Source: Betaproteobacteria bacterium RIFCSPLOWO2_02_FULL_63_19
Lineage (GTDB): Bacteria > Pseudomonadota > Gammaproteobacteria > Burkholderiales > SG8-39
Assembly: GCA_001770415.1 (NCBI GenBank)
Contig: MEQX01000069.1
Span: 16,741 to 80,740, forward strand
Direction: 5' to 3'
DNA length: 64,000 nt
Shown here in pieces: positions 9,445-18,238 of this stretch. Positions within the stretch are counted from its first letter, which is position 1. Every line of letters starts with the position of its first letter. A model generated the notes under the pieces. That model saw only the letters and a list, made by a program, of their open reading frames with translations. It ran no database searches and was not told the origin of the DNA. Both the position numbers and the translations under genes were made by a program.

Positions 9445-10086
9445 TCACCGAGTGGGCATCTCCCCGGTTTCCAGCCAGTGCTCCGCGGCGCGGTAGAACA
9501 CCTTCAGGAGATCCGGACGGTCATCACCGAGTTCGTCGTTGGTCACGCGGTACCCGCGCCTTGACATCATGTATGCCCAGATCCGGTAGGACGGGCGGAA
9601 ACGTTTCAGCTCCGTCCAGTCGATAGGCAGCGCCTGCGCCGGGTCGACCGGCATGATCACGTCCTTGTGATAGATGCCATCGAAACTCGCAAGGCGCCAG
9701 CCCGCGCGGGTACGGCGCACGCGCGAGAAGAAACGACCGTACATGACCGTATCGACTTCGACGCCTTCGATTTCGCTGCGGTTGTGGATCTCCATCAGGC
9801 TCTCGACGAGCGCCCGATCGCCATTGACGCGTATATGCGTGGGGGTGATGAGGTGCGTGCTTAGCCGCCCCTTTTCGGCCATTTCCCGCGAGGCCTCGGC
9901 AAATTCCTTTCCGGTGCCTTCGAACCACGTCGTTTTCACCCGAGAATCGTCTGTGTGGCACTCCGCGAGCTTGTCCCATTCGCCGCGGTCGCGCCAGAAC
10001 CTCTCAAGCCGGACGAGTTCGGCGATTGCGAGCTTGTCGATGAATTCGGTCGAAGCGTCTCCGCGGGACGCGGTGCGGCTGGACAT
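9445..10086 (-). CDS. SnoaL-like / NTF2-fold protein
   Basis: A 213-residue protein whose first 150 residues match the SnoaL_4/NTF2-like cone fold: an N-terminal helix with AIAELVRLERFWRDRGEWDKL, a central HLITPTHIRVNGDRALVE strand pair and a GWRLASFDGIYHKD C-terminal strand. Such proteins are small dehydratases, isomerases or ring-hydroxylase beta-like subunits. The last 60 residues form a family-specific extension. GGAGGAACC precedes the ATG. It is convergent with the molybdopterin subunit. Its reaction cannot be assigned. Confidence 0.75.
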   Translation of the reverse strand: MSSRTASRGDASTEFIDKLAIAELVRLERFWRDRGEWDKLAECHTDDSRVKTTWFEGTGKEFAEASREMAEKGRLSTHLITPTHIRVNGDRALVESLMEIHNRSEIEGVEVDTVMYGRFFSRVRRTRAGWRLASFDGIYHKDVIMPVDPAQALPIDWTELKRFRPSYRIWAYMMSRRGYRVTNDELGDDRPDLLKVFYRAAEHWLETGEMPTR

Positions 10087-10279
10087 GGTTCCTCCAACGA
10101 AAGGTGGTTTTGGAACGAAGCTGCGTCGCCCGGTGACGCTATCCGAGGCGCCCGGGACGTGTCAACGGCGAGTTGGTAGAAGCATGCGGTCGCGCCGGCG
10201 AGCCCCAATTCTCAGCGCGGTCTGACGCGACCTCCTCGGAGGACGTCGCGGTGGGGCCGGTTTTTCAGTCGGGCAAGAC

Positions 10280-10579
10280 TCAGGCGGCTTTGTTATGCAA
10301 GGTCTTCAATCCCGTTGTCGCCGCGGAACCGTTAGATCTCGCACGTAGCTTGCGTACCAGAGCGGCGCCAAAGGCTTTCAAATTTTGGGCGATCCATGCG
10401 CTTTGCGCGGCACGGGCCTGCCATTCGATTTCCGCCAGATCGAGTCCCGTTTCGCGGGTGTTCGGCGCGAACATGTCGCAGCGGATGACTGGATCCCAGG
10501 ACTTCGCGGCAATATTCCCGGAATCGGTTTCCCTGTGTGCGATACTGTGGCTCGAATAGGTGTCGGCGTGGAGTTTCAT
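10280..10579 (-). CDS. small protein of unknown function
   Basis: A 99-residue product. Support comes from a good GAGG eight bases before the ATG and from a C-terminal amphipathic segment rich in Ala, Arg and Lys (about residues 52-85), resembling small DUF1127-like or RSP_7527-like proteins of proteobacteria. No signal peptide or metal motif is seen. It reads away from a 450-base regulatory region shared with the glycine-zipper gene. Function unknown. Confidence 0.5.
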   Translation of the reverse strand: MKLHADTYSSHSIAHRETDSGNIAAKSWDPVIRCDMFAPNTRETGLDLAEIEWQARAAQSAWIAQNLKAFGAALVRKLRARSNGSAATTGLKTLHNKAA

Positions 10580-11033
10580 ATTGACGTCCTCGGATTATCT
10601 TGTTGGAACCAGCGGCAACAAATCGCTGGCTGAGATAAGCATAGAGTTTCAATCGCTATTAATCCAATAGCTTGTTCGGATGGACTTAATTGGTAGTTGT
10701 TATACTGGGTCTAAGTGGCTGGCGCGGCGCAGCAAATTAGTCTCATGGCAGGATTGGCGGGTACTCGGCCCAGGGCGGTTTTCTGTTTCCCCGCTCGCGG
10801 GTGCGGATCGGCGCGGGTTGTTGACGAACCCCTATCGGCATCGGGTCAACGCAGCCGTTTGCCAGATCAATGACACTGCGGCCAGGTCGCTTCGCCAAAG
10901 GACCTTGCGGGAAGTTGGATGCCCTTGTACCTTTTGAGCCGGCAGGCAGCGAGCATCGAAAGGGGTTTCCAGTCGGCCGATTTTGAACTGGAACGTTAAC
11001 AAGAATGTCCAAGCAGTTCAGGAGGTATATGAA
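10580..11033. other. long divergent intergenic region with candidate control sites
   Basis: About 450 bases between two divergently read genes, with no convincing reading frame. It holds the palindrome at 10655-10671 and, further right, an extended -10-like TGTTATACT at 10698-10706 without a well-placed -35. The last 15 bases carry a perfect AGGAGG for the next gene. Confidence 0.4.
10655..10671. promoter_or_regulatory. candidate LysR-type operator
   Basis: GCTATT and AATAGC form a perfect inverted repeat around five bases, giving CTAT-N7-ATAG. This spacing is seen in the central part of OxyR and other LysR-family boxes. An extra ATAG lies upstream at 10641-10644, but not at the 7-base spacing of a full OxyR site. 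No LysR gene is nearby. Confidence 0.3.
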
Positions 11034-11507
11034 ATGAATCTATCGAGAATAATATTCGCCGGTGTGACGACGGTCGCGCTGTCTTCGTTTTCCCACGCGC
11101 AAACCCAGGAGGTGGGGCAAGTGCTGCGCACCGAGCCTCTGGTCGAGCGCGTCGCGGTCCAAAATCAGGTCTGCGACCAGGCTACTCCTGCCGCACCAAA
11201 GGAACGAGGCGTTGCCGGTGCGATCCTGGGTGGAGTGGCTGGTGCCGTGGTCGGCAGCCGTTTCGGGAAAGGGCATGGCAAGGACGCAATGACCGTCGCC
11301 GGTGCCGTCGGTGGAGCGATCGCCGGCGACAGAATTCAAAATTCAGACGTGGCGGCCCAGCCCGTGTGCCGGCAGGTGACCACGTACCAGGATCGAGTCA
11401 ACGGATACCGTGTGACGTTCCGGTATGCCGGACGTGATTACACTCAGGTTCTGCCTAGGGACCCTGGTCCTACCGTTCCGTTGTCGGTGACCGTTACCGC
11501 GCATTAA
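11034..11507 (+). CDS. glycine-zipper envelope protein (SlyB-like)
   Basis: A 157-residue exported protein. Signal peptide of about 23 residues ending SFSHA; the mature part contains a glycine-zipper hairpin (GVAGAILGGVAGAVVGS then VAGAVGGAIAG) at about residues 60-100 that should insert as two close-packed helices, and a C-terminal domain with YQDRVNGYRVTFRYAGRDYTQ typical of the SlyB/PcpY-like 17-kDa surface antigen group. AGGAGG sits eight bases before the ATG. Such proteins usually help maintain the outer membrane or periplasm under stress. There is no lipobox Cys, unlike SlyB itself. Confidence 0.82.
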   Translation: MNLSRIIFAGVTTVALSSFSHAQTQEVGQVLRTEPLVERVAVQNQVCDQATPAAPKERGVAGAILGGVAGAVVGSRFGKGHGKDAMTVAGAVGGAIAGDRIQNSDVAAQPVCRQVTTYQDRVNGYRVTFRYAGRDYTQVLPRDPGPTVPLSVTVTAH

Positions 11508-11517
11508 CGGGGCACGA

Positions 11518-11543
11518 AACCGGCCCGGCGGTTATCGCCGGTT
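11518..11543. terminator. hairpin between convergent genes
   Basis: CCGGCG (11525-11530) pairs with CGCCGG (11536-11541) around a five-base loop, and an alternative outer AACCGGC/GCCGGTT pairing is also possible. It lies between two convergent stop codons and could serve both strands. There is no T-run. Confidence 0.4.
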
Positions 11544-11576
11544 CGGGCGAAGTCCCAGAATCCGCAGGGACGGGGC

Positions 11577-12827
11577 TTATGCCGGGGCTGGCGCGGCCGC
11601 CATTCTCGCGGTGGGTCTTGCATCCATGAACATCTGCCCGATGCCAGCCATCAATCCGATGGCAACCCCGATCTTCCACGCAAGATCATAGGATCCCATC
11701 GCATCGAACAGCAGTCCGCCGCCCCACGCGCCGACGAACGATCCCAGCTGGTGGCTGAAGAACGCGACCCCCGACAGCGTCGCCATGTAGCGAAGCCCGA
11801 AAATATGTCCGATCAGTCCGCTCACCAGCGGCGCGGTTCCCAGCCACAGCAGGCCCATCGCTGCGGAGAAGATTACGGTAGAGGCCGGGGTGGGCCAGGA
11901 CATGAAATAGGCAATGATGATCAGCGATCGCAGTATGTACACGCCTCCGAGCAGGTGCTGTTTGGGCAGCCGTCCACCGAGCCAGCCAAGTAGGTAGCAG
12001 CCGATCGCGTTGAATCCGCCGATGACGGCCAGCGCGGTGGCCGACAGCGCGGGCGACTGGCCGCAGAGCGCTAGATAGGCGGGCAGGTGAGTCGTCAGGA
12101 ATACCAGCTGCAGGCCGCATACGAAGAACGCCACGGCCATGGTGATGTAGCCGCGGTGACGCGCGGCCTCCGCGAGCGCGCCTTTCAGCGACAGCCCAGC
12201 GTCAGTCGAACCAATTTGCTGGCGCGGCGCTATCTTGTCGCCGGCCCCGATGAAAAACGCCCCGGGAAGCATGATGACGCACAGCCCGAGAAATCCGACG
12301 ATAGCGGCTTTCCAGCCGTAGGCGACGAGCAGGTGCTGCGCGAGCGGAGCCGCGATGAATGCGCCGATGGACCCGAGGGCGGAAACCGTCCCCAGCGTGA
12401 GGCTGCGCTTGGCGGGCGATACCACCTTGGCGCTGGCGGCGAGCGCGAGGCTGAGCGACACGCAAGACATCGCCAGCCCAATCATCAACCCCATGCCGAT
12501 GAGCAGCGCGATGGGCCCGGTCGCTATCATCGTCACCGCGAGTCCTGCGGCAAACAGGAACGACCCGGATATCGTAACCGCGCGGCAACCGAAACGGTCC
12601 GCGATCGCTCCAGTGAGCGGTTGCGTCAATCCCCAGACGATGTTTTGCACCGCGAGCGCAAAGGTAAAGTCGGCCACCGAGACGCCGACGTCCGCGGTGA
12701 TCGGTCTGACGAACAGGCCAAAGCTCTGCCGCATGCCCATGCTCATGGTCAGCATCAGGCTGGCCCCTAGCAAAACGGCAACGGTGACGGCACGGTTGTT
12801 CGCGCTGGCTTGCGCCTGATCATTCAT
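11577..12827 (-). CDS. MFS transporter, oxalate/formate or monocarboxylate type
   Basis: A 416-residue permease with twelve predicted helices, the motif A GAIADRFGCRAV between helices 2 and 3, and an N-terminal SMGMRQSFGLFVRPI segment typical of the OxlT/MCT-like branch that carries monocarboxylates or exchanges organic acids. The central cytoplasmic loop is at about residues 205-225. The C-terminal tail is Ala-rich. It stands alone, convergent with the glycine-zipper gene. The substrate cannot be deduced. Confidence 0.82.
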   Translation of the reverse strand: MNDQAQASANNRAVTVAVLLGASLMLTMSMGMRQSFGLFVRPITADVGVSVADFTFALAVQNIVWGLTQPLTGAIADRFGCRAVTISGSFLFAAGLAVTMIATGPIALLIGMGLMIGLAMSCVSLSLALAASAKVVSPAKRSLTLGTVSALGSIGAFIAAPLAQHLLVAYGWKAAIVGFLGLCVIMLPGAFFIGAGDKIAPRQQIGSTDAGLSLKGALAEAARHRGYITMAVAFFVCGLQLVFLTTHLPAYLALCGQSPALSATALAVIGGFNAIGCYLLGWLGGRLPKQHLLGGVYILRSLIIIAYFMSWPTPASTVIFSAAMGLLWLGTAPLVSGLIGHIFGLRYMATLSGVAFFSHQLGSFVGAWGGGLLFDAMGSYDLAWKIGVAIGLMAGIGQMFMDARPTARMAAAPAPA

Positions 12828-13398
12828 CGTTGTTGCACCTTGAGGCAGACGAACGGAGCGGAATTGTACCTAGTTTGGGCGGCTTCCGGCAGCGTGCCGG
12901 GAAGGCGCGGCGCGCCCTGTGGGCGGGTGTAGAATCAAATCGGCGCGGTCACGCCTGGTGAGGATTGTGGTTTCGGCGACGTCGCGGTCCGCGATCGGAC
13001 GGTCATGCAGGGAGAAGAACGATACCAGGGCGGCGCCGGGGCAGAGTCCTCGGAGATGACGTATTTGAACTGACCGTCAAAGTGCAGATGAACGAGATCG
13101 CGCTGCATTCACTCGCCGGATCGGGCGGAACTTTCGGTTACACGACGTCGGGGAACGCCGCCCGGGCAATGGAATTTGCGTTGGAGCCGTTTGTTGTGGG
13201 CGAAACGGTTCCGGAGGCGATGCGCGATCCGCTGTCATCGATGCTCGATCGGCTAAGTAAGGCCGCCGAGGCGCCTGACAGACCCCGGTCCCATCGCGCC
13301 GATTCGATCGATGGCTGCTGGACGATCCGAACACCGGTGTAGGGAGTCAATCGCAATGCGCCGGCTCGGAGGACCGATTTTGGAGGAAGGATACGCAT
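12828..13398. other. 570-base gap holding an eroded gene fragment
   Basis: The region separates the divergent MFS and aldehyde oxidoreductase genes. Apart from the enolase-superfamily-like remnant listed separately, I see no intact reading frame. The last 12 bases before the downstream ATG include GGAGGAAGG. Confidence 0.4.
13064..13342 (+). pseudogene. possible eroded N-terminal fragment of a mandelate racemase/muconate lactonizing enzyme
   Basis: The frame reads ELTVKVQMNE, then GGTFGYTTSGNAARAM, ALEPFVVGE, and after a gap DSIDGCWTIR. In order, these resemble the capping domain of enolase-superfamily enzymes: a beta strand of V-x-V-x-T, a G-E-x-F-x-G-x-G turn, L-x-P-L-V-I-G, and S-x-I-D-x-A-L-W-D-I-R. 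The spacing is compressed and the catalytic barrel is absent, so I read it as decay. The similarity is by eye and weak. It could also be a small unrelated gene. Confidence 0.3.
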
Positions 13399-15330
13399 AT
13401 GATCTATGGATATGCCGGCAAGATTGCGAAGATTGACCTTTCCAGCGGAGCCGTGATTGAAGTTCCGACGCAGGGGTATGCCGCTTCGTTCATCGGCGGC
13501 CAGGGCATGGCGTCGCGCCTTTATTGGGAGGATGTCCCGCCGGATATTCACGCCTTCGATCCCGAAAATCGCTTAATTTTTGCGACCGGGCCCTGTGCCG
13601 GTTTTCAGGGTCTGTCCGGGGCCCGCTGGGTCGTCTGCGGCAAATCGCCGGCGACGAGCCCCCACTATTTCACTCATTCGAATTTGGGAGGCAGCTGGGG
13701 TGTCGAGCTCAAAGCCGCCGGATTCGACGGCCTGCTCGTAAATGGGCGGGCGGAGACGCCGGTCTGCATCCTGATTGAAGACGGTGCAGTCAGGATCGAG
13801 TCTGCTTCGGGCCTGTGGGGTAAAGGTGCCGTGCAGGCGCGTCAAATTCTCAAGAGCAGGCACGGCAGTTCACACCGTGTCGTCGCGATCGGCCCTGCGG
13901 GGGAGAACATGACGGCACTGGCCACCCTTCAGGCCGATAACGACTCCAGCGGTTCCGGGGCGCTGGGGGGCGTAATGGGCTCGAAACGGCTCAAGGCGAT
14001 CATAGTCAGGGGGACCGGCCGGGTGCCAGCCGCTCGGCCCGCTCAGCTTCAGGAATTGCTGGAGCATATCGCTGCATTGAGGAAAGACTTTCCGCGCACG
14101 GACACGGGAGCCGGCCGAGGCGGCACGACAGACCACTGTGCCGGATGCACCGATGAATGCACACGCGGCCTGTATGTGGCCGCGGACGGCAGCAAAGGCA
14201 AGTTCATGTGCCAGAGCGCTGCGTCATACAAGGAATGGGCCGAAAAATATTATGGGAAACCGACGGACGTGCCCTTTTTCGCTAACCGGCTTGCCGATGA
14301 CTGCGGAATAAGTACGAAAGCCGTGGCGCCGATGGTTGCCTGGCTCGACCGGTGCTATCGAGCGGGCGTCCTGAAGGATTCGGATGTGGGTCTCCCTCTG
14401 TCCAAGATCGGGAGTTTGGAGTTTATGCAAGTCCTCTTGGAAAATGTCGCTCATCGCCAGGGTTTCGGCGAACTCCTCTCCGAGGGAGTTCACAGGGCCG
14501 CGGCCTCGATCGGCGGTCGCGCCGAAGAACTGCTTAAGGACGCCGTCACCGGCGCCGGCGAGCAGATGAGCTACGTGCCCAAGGCCTATCTCACGACCGG
14601 CCTTCTTTACGCATTGAATCCAAGACAGCCCATTCAGCAGCTCCACGAGGTAAGCCGTCTGGGAATGCAGTGGGTGCAATGGGCAAACGGAGTGCCGAAT
14701 GCCAATCTGTCTAGCACCGCGCTGCGCGCGATCGCCGGCCGGTTCTGGGGAAGTGAAATCGCAGCAGATTTCTCCACATACGAGGGTAAAGCACTCGCGG
14801 CGAAGATGGTTCAGGACCGTCAGCTCGCGAAGGATTGTCTCATCCTTTGCGACAACGTATGGCCGCTCACCTATGTAGAACATTCGGACGATCACGTGGG
14901 CGATCCCACGCTGGAGAGCCAGGTCTTTTCCGCGATTACCGGCAGGGATATGTCCGAGGAGGGGCTCTACCGCGTGGGCGAGCGAGTCTTCAACCTGCAA
15001 CGGGCGATCACGTCCCGCGAGGGGCGGCGTGGCAGGCTTGACGATACCCTTCCGGAGTCGTGTTTCACGGTTCCGCTGGAGAACGAGCGGTTGAATCCCG
15101 GCTGCATTTTCCCGGGTAAGAATGGGGAGACGATATCCCGGAAGGGCGCATTATTCGAAAAGGACAAGTTCTTCGCGATGCGCGACGAATATTACGGGCT
15201 TCGTGGTTGGGATAGGGAAACCGGGTTGCAGACCCAAGCCGGGTTGGAAGGCCAGGGACTCAGTGATGTTGCCGTCGATCTTGCGAAGCGGGTCATGCTC
15301 GCGCGTCCGCGAGAAGCTAATGCCGAATGA
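13399..15330 (+). CDS. aldehyde:ferredoxin oxidoreductase family (tungsten/molybdenum bis-pterin)
   Basis: A 643-residue AOR-family enzyme that oxidises aldehydes to acids, or the reverse, with a W or Mo bis-pterin centre and one 4Fe-4S cluster. The N-terminal AOR_N domain (residues 1-205) starts with MIYGYAGKIAKIDLSSG and contains GPCAGFQGLSGARW and SNLGGSWG, which bind the pterins. Cluster Cys residues are C247, C250 and C254 (HCAGCTDEC), with a fourth Cys near residue 480 (LILCDN). GGAGGAAGG precedes the ATG. No ferredoxin-like electron-transfer subunit or W-uptake gene is adjacent. The next gene overlaps its 3' end by 11 bases. AOR enzymes are mainly known from anaerobes but also occur in facultative beta- and deltaproteobacteria. 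Confidence 0.9.
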   Translation: MIYGYAGKIAKIDLSSGAVIEVPTQGYAASFIGGQGMASRLYWEDVPPDIHAFDPENRLIFATGPCAGFQGLSGARWVVCGKSPATSPHYFTHSNLGGSWGVELKAAGFDGLLVNGRAETPVCILIEDGAVRIESASGLWGKGAVQARQILKSRHGSSHRVVAIGPAGENMTALATLQADNDSSGSGALGGVMGSKRLKAIIVRGTGRVPAARPAQLQELLEHIAALRKDFPRTDTGAGRGGTTDHCAGCTDECTRGLYVAADGSKGKFMCQSAASYKEWAEKYYGKPTDVPFFANRLADDCGISTKAVAPMVAWLDRCYRAGVLKDSDVGLPLSKIGSLEFMQVLLENVAHRQGFGELLSEGVHRAAASIGGRAEELLKDAVTGAGEQMSYVPKAYLTTGLLYALNPRQPIQQLHEVSRLGMQWVQWANGVPNANLSSTALRAIAGRFWGSEIAADFSTYEGKALAAKMVQDRQLAKDCLILCDNVWPLTYVEHSDDHVGDPTLESQVFSAITGRDMSEEGLYRVGERVFNLQRAITSREGRRGRLDDTLPESCFTVPLENERLNPGCIFPGKNGETISRKGALFEKDKFFAMRDEYYGLRGWDRETGLQTQAGLEGQGLSDVAVDLAKRVMLARPREANAE

Positions 15331-15694
15331 AACAATGGTGCAATTGATGAAACCGATCTCGTGCATTGTGCTGATGTGCATTGCTTGGTCGCTGTCGAGC
15401 GAAGCGGCGAAGGCTGGGGTATTCGTCCGAGGCGTCCCGACGTGCAGCGAATGGTCGGCCGCGCGAGAACTCGCGGCAGAAGACCGATTCCGGGACGAGC
15501 GCATGCGGACATGGCTGCTCGGTTTTCTTTCCGGATTGGCGATAGGCCAAAACAAGGAGTTCTGGGGCGACGCGAATGCGCTCGACAATGATTCCGTGTA
15601 TCAGTGGGTCGATAATTACTGCCTAACAAATTCGGCCAAGGGCCTGGATGATGCCGGAGCGATGCTTTTCATCGAGCGGACCCGCGGAAAGTGA
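15320..15694 (+). CDS. small exported protein, Rap1a/Tai- or HdeA-like
   Basis: The product begins inside the end of the oxidoreductase gene. Met-10 (MKPISCIVL) would begin the signal peptide, which ends near SSEAAKA. The mature part has two Cys residues (PTCSEW and DNYC) and a WLLGFLSGLA core followed by YQWVDNYC, a layout shared with Rap1a/Tai-type immunity proteins and with small periplasmic proteins of unknown role. The starts at 15320, 15335 and 15347 are all possible. The overlap suggests translational coupling, but a functional link to the oxidoreductase is not obvious. Confidence 0.65.
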   Translation: MPNETMVQLMKPISCIVLMCIAWSLSSEAAKAGVFVRGVPTCSEWSAARELAAEDRFRDERMRTWLLGFLSGLAIGQNKEFWGDANALDNDSVYQWVDNYCLTNSAKGLDDAGAMLFIERTRGK

Positions 15695-15871
15695 CTCCTG
15701 GCGTGCATCGTCTTGCGAGTCCGATGAAAGGGCGTCGGAGTTCAACGAATTTCGATCGGCCGGAGGCGCTGCAACCGCGATCGGCTTGAAGTGACACCGA
15801 ACTCGGGTATTATCGGCCCTCTGGAGCTTCGGCTTTGAACATCATGATGGCATCAGGAAAGTAGCGCAACT

Positions 15872-16432
15872 ATGGACGCGGCCCTCGATAAGCGCCCCAA
15901 CGCACAGATCACACATGTGGGCATTTTCGTGCGCGACATGGACGTGATGATCGCGTTCTACACTCGCATCCTGGGACTGGTTCTGACGGACAGGGGACCG
16001 TATTATCGAGGCGGGGAAATATGCTTTCTCAGCCGCAGTCCCGTCGAGCATCATCAGGTGGTGTTCGCCTCCGGGAGGTCCGATCAGGCGGCGTCGACGA
16101 TCAACCAGATTTCGTTCTTCGTCGAAGACCTGGAGACGCTCATACAGTATCACGCGATACTGAAGGAGCAGGGCGTCGCCGGGCTCGACCCGATAAATCA
16201 CGGCAACGCATGGAGCCTGTATTTCCCGGATCCGGAAGGCAACCGCCTCGAGTTGTACACGGTTTCACCCTGGCACGTGCAGCAGCCGTTCGCGGACAAA
16301 CTCGACCTCAACGAAACGGCAAACGTGATCCGGACCAAGACGCTGGCGATGATCGAATCCGATCCGACCTATGGTCCCAGGGAAGAGTGGTCCGCCGGGC
16401 TTCGCGCCAAGATAGAGCAGCGGCAAATTTGA
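15872..16432 (+). CDS. VOC-family protein, extradiol dioxygenase/glyoxalase fold
   Basis: A 186-residue protein with one pair of beta-alpha-beta-beta-beta modules. ITHVGIFVRD (His15) opens the first module and NQISFFVEDL the second; YFPDPEGNRLELY (Glu127) closes the site. The usual His at the start of module two is Gln79, while His60 and His61 lie at the end of module one, so the metal ligand set differs from a standard extradiol enzyme. The 45 residues after the VOC domain (ANVIRTKTLAMIE onward) form an extra helical tail. The family includes dioxygenases, epimerases and resistance proteins; the substrate is unknown. Confidence 0.8.
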   Translation: MDAALDKRPNAQITHVGIFVRDMDVMIAFYTRILGLVLTDRGPYYRGGEICFLSRSPVEHHQVVFASGRSDQAASTINQISFFVEDLETLIQYHAILKEQGVAGLDPINHGNAWSLYFPDPEGNRLELYTVSPWHVQQPFADKLDLNETANVIRTKTLAMIESDPTYGPREEWSAGLRAKIEQRQI

Positions 16433-16649
16433 CCGCATTGGTCTGCTGTTCCGGGGTCGTGGCGGACCGGTCGAGAATCCGACGTCCGCAGGGCGCGTAC
16501 ATATCCGGCCGCGGCCGGTGAATTGCACCACCCGAAGGGATCTGGCGAAACGCTCGTTCGCGAGCGCCTATGCATCCGCTCACGGACAGAAGCTTTTCCA
16601 CCACGACGTTGTGTATGAAGAGCATCTGGCTCTCCATTGCCGTGCGGAG

Positions 16650-17921
16650 CTAGAAGCGGAGAATTCCGCGCAGCGCCTTTACCCCTTCCTCGACAGCGTC
16701 CGCGGGGGAAGGAGGCTTGGGCTGGTCGGCTTCGCGCTGCGGTGCCGGTTCGCTCGCCCGTTCGGGCGCGGATTCCGGCGAGCGGTCGCCCGGAGTATCG
16801 TGCATGGGAGCTGCGCGCCTTCGGGTCGCTTCGCTCTGCGCGAGCATGGTCATCGCCGTTGACTTGAGCCGTAGTTTTACCGCCCACACCTGCTCCCAGA
16901 CCTGCTTCGGGTCCTTCGGGCGCTGCGGATGCACAAGGTTCAGTTCGTTTCCATAGGCGATGAAATTCAACATCGATCCCTCGCCCTTGAAGATTCCGGC
17001 GGGCACGGTGCATTCGGTCGTCTGAGGCGACATGACGACTTTTTCGCGTATCAGACGGCCGACTTCGCCCGGCGAAATGTAGTCCATCAGCGCCTGGCCC
17101 ATCACCTGGTCTTCGCTCGACGACCACATGACGATGTCGGCCTCGCCGTCACCGCGGCCCGTCGCCGTAGCAAAGTAGCCGGTCGCCGTCGATACCGGTC
17201 TCCACTTGACGGCGTACGCGTCGCCCGCGGTCTTGCGCACCGCTTCGAAGGCGACGGCCTCCATGAAGTCATGGCGCCCGCCGATCGTAAAGCGGATCCC
17301 GGGCGAGTAGTTTCCGCTTATCACATGTTCACCGATCAGAGATGCGTTTGCAGGCACGGGACGCGGATCCTCCTGGTTGGGCCAGGTACCGTAGCTGCGG
17401 CTGCGCCCCGGCGCCGGACCGCGCGGACGCGAGATAGCGCGGCTGCGGAAGGCGCGCGAGACATCCTGCGGGGCCATGTTGGCGAAGTCCAAGATCACCG
17501 GCTGGCCGGCGCGCACTTTTTCGCCGCAGCCCCAGTAGATCAGCATCCGGCCCTTGGGGCGTTCGAACCCCGGCTCACCATCGTCGCGCTCGCGAACGGC
17601 CGGGCGCTCGATGCGGGGAGTCACGAGCGGCAGGCTTTGCCCCATTGATAGGCCCGGCGGAACGGCATGGGCGGCACGCGGGTCGCCGCTCGCCGCCTGC
17701 GACGAGTCGAGGTCGAGCTTCATTCTTCTCCCTCCTGCCATGCCGGGCGGCAGCATGCCGCTCATGCCCGGCGGCAGTCCCATGCCCATTCCCACGCCAC
17801 TGGACGTTTCGACGCTCATCCAGTACAGCGCAATCGGCGGCCGGACCTGTTGCTGTGCCTGTGCCAGGGCTGCAAACGAAAATGCCGCGGCGACTGCGGC
17901 GACGAGGATACGGGTTATCAT
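16650..17921 (-). CDS. secreted protein of unknown function with Gly/Met/Pro-rich N-terminus
   Basis: A 423-residue exported protein. A signal peptide of about 21 residues ends ALAQA. Next comes YWMSVETSSG and a Gly-Met-Pro-rich stretch (GMGMGLPPGMSG, LPPGMAGG) at about residues 44-63. A globular middle carries GRMLIYWGCGE and DIVMWSSSEDQ, and the last 80 residues are Pro/Ala/Glu-rich. It is not related to any family I can name with confidence. The YW-GCGE segment and the single conserved-looking Cys suggest a periplasmic binding or structural role. The gene is monocistronic. Confidence 0.7.
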   Translation of the reverse strand: MITRILVAAVAAAFSFAALAQAQQQVRPPIALYWMSVETSSGVGMGMGLPPGMSGMLPPGMAGGRRMKLDLDSSQAASGDPRAAHAVPPGLSMGQSLPLVTPRIERPAVRERDDGEPGFERPKGRMLIYWGCGEKVRAGQPVILDFANMAPQDVSRAFRSRAISRPRGPAPGRSRSYGTWPNQEDPRPVPANASLIGEHVISGNYSPGIRFTIGGRHDFMEAVAFEAVRKTAGDAYAVKWRPVSTATGYFATATGRGDGEADIVMWSSSEDQVMGQALMDYISPGEVGRLIREKVVMSPQTTECTVPAGIFKGEGSMLNFIAYGNELNLVHPQRPKDPKQVWEQVWAVKLRLKSTAMTMLAQSEATRRRAAPMHDTPGDRSPESAPERASEPAPQREADQPKPPSPADAVEEGVKALRGILRF

Positions 17922-18238
17922 TGGATCAGCTTTCGAGTCTTAAGAAGAATCCGAATTGTGCATCTTCGCACGGTTTTCAGGTTGGCTCGGGCATACACTG
18001 GTCTCGGTCCCGCTGCGGGTTGGCGCTCGGCTATGCGCAAGGCATTGTTTTCGGATATTGCGTGTTCGCGCCAACTGTGTGCTCGAGTTCACGTCCAGGG
18101 ACTGGGTAAGGCATTGGATCTGGGGACAATGACGCGTTTCTGCACGTCGTTTGCTCCTTGATCTGCACCCGGGAGGGCGGTCTGCGAGCGCGGCAGCAGG
18201 TGCCTTGCAACGGATGTACATCGCGGAAGGAGGACACG
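17922..18238. other. divergent intergenic region
   Basis: 317 bases between divergent genes, with no supported reading frame. The right end carries the strong AAGGAGG of the Cys-rich gene. No clear operator or promoter pair stands out. Confidence 0.4.

Noticed and set aside
10680-10937. Short plus-strand frame of 85 codons before the glycine-zipper gene
   Set aside because: No ribosome site and no protein character; the region is better read as regulatory.
12087-12770. 227-codon plus-strand frame
   Set aside because: Antisense to an MFS transporter; Arg/Glu/His-rich and without known motifs.
17540-17580. tRNA-like GTTCGAACCCC string
   Set aside because: It lies within the coding sequence of the secreted protein, and no acceptor or anticodon stem can be built around it.
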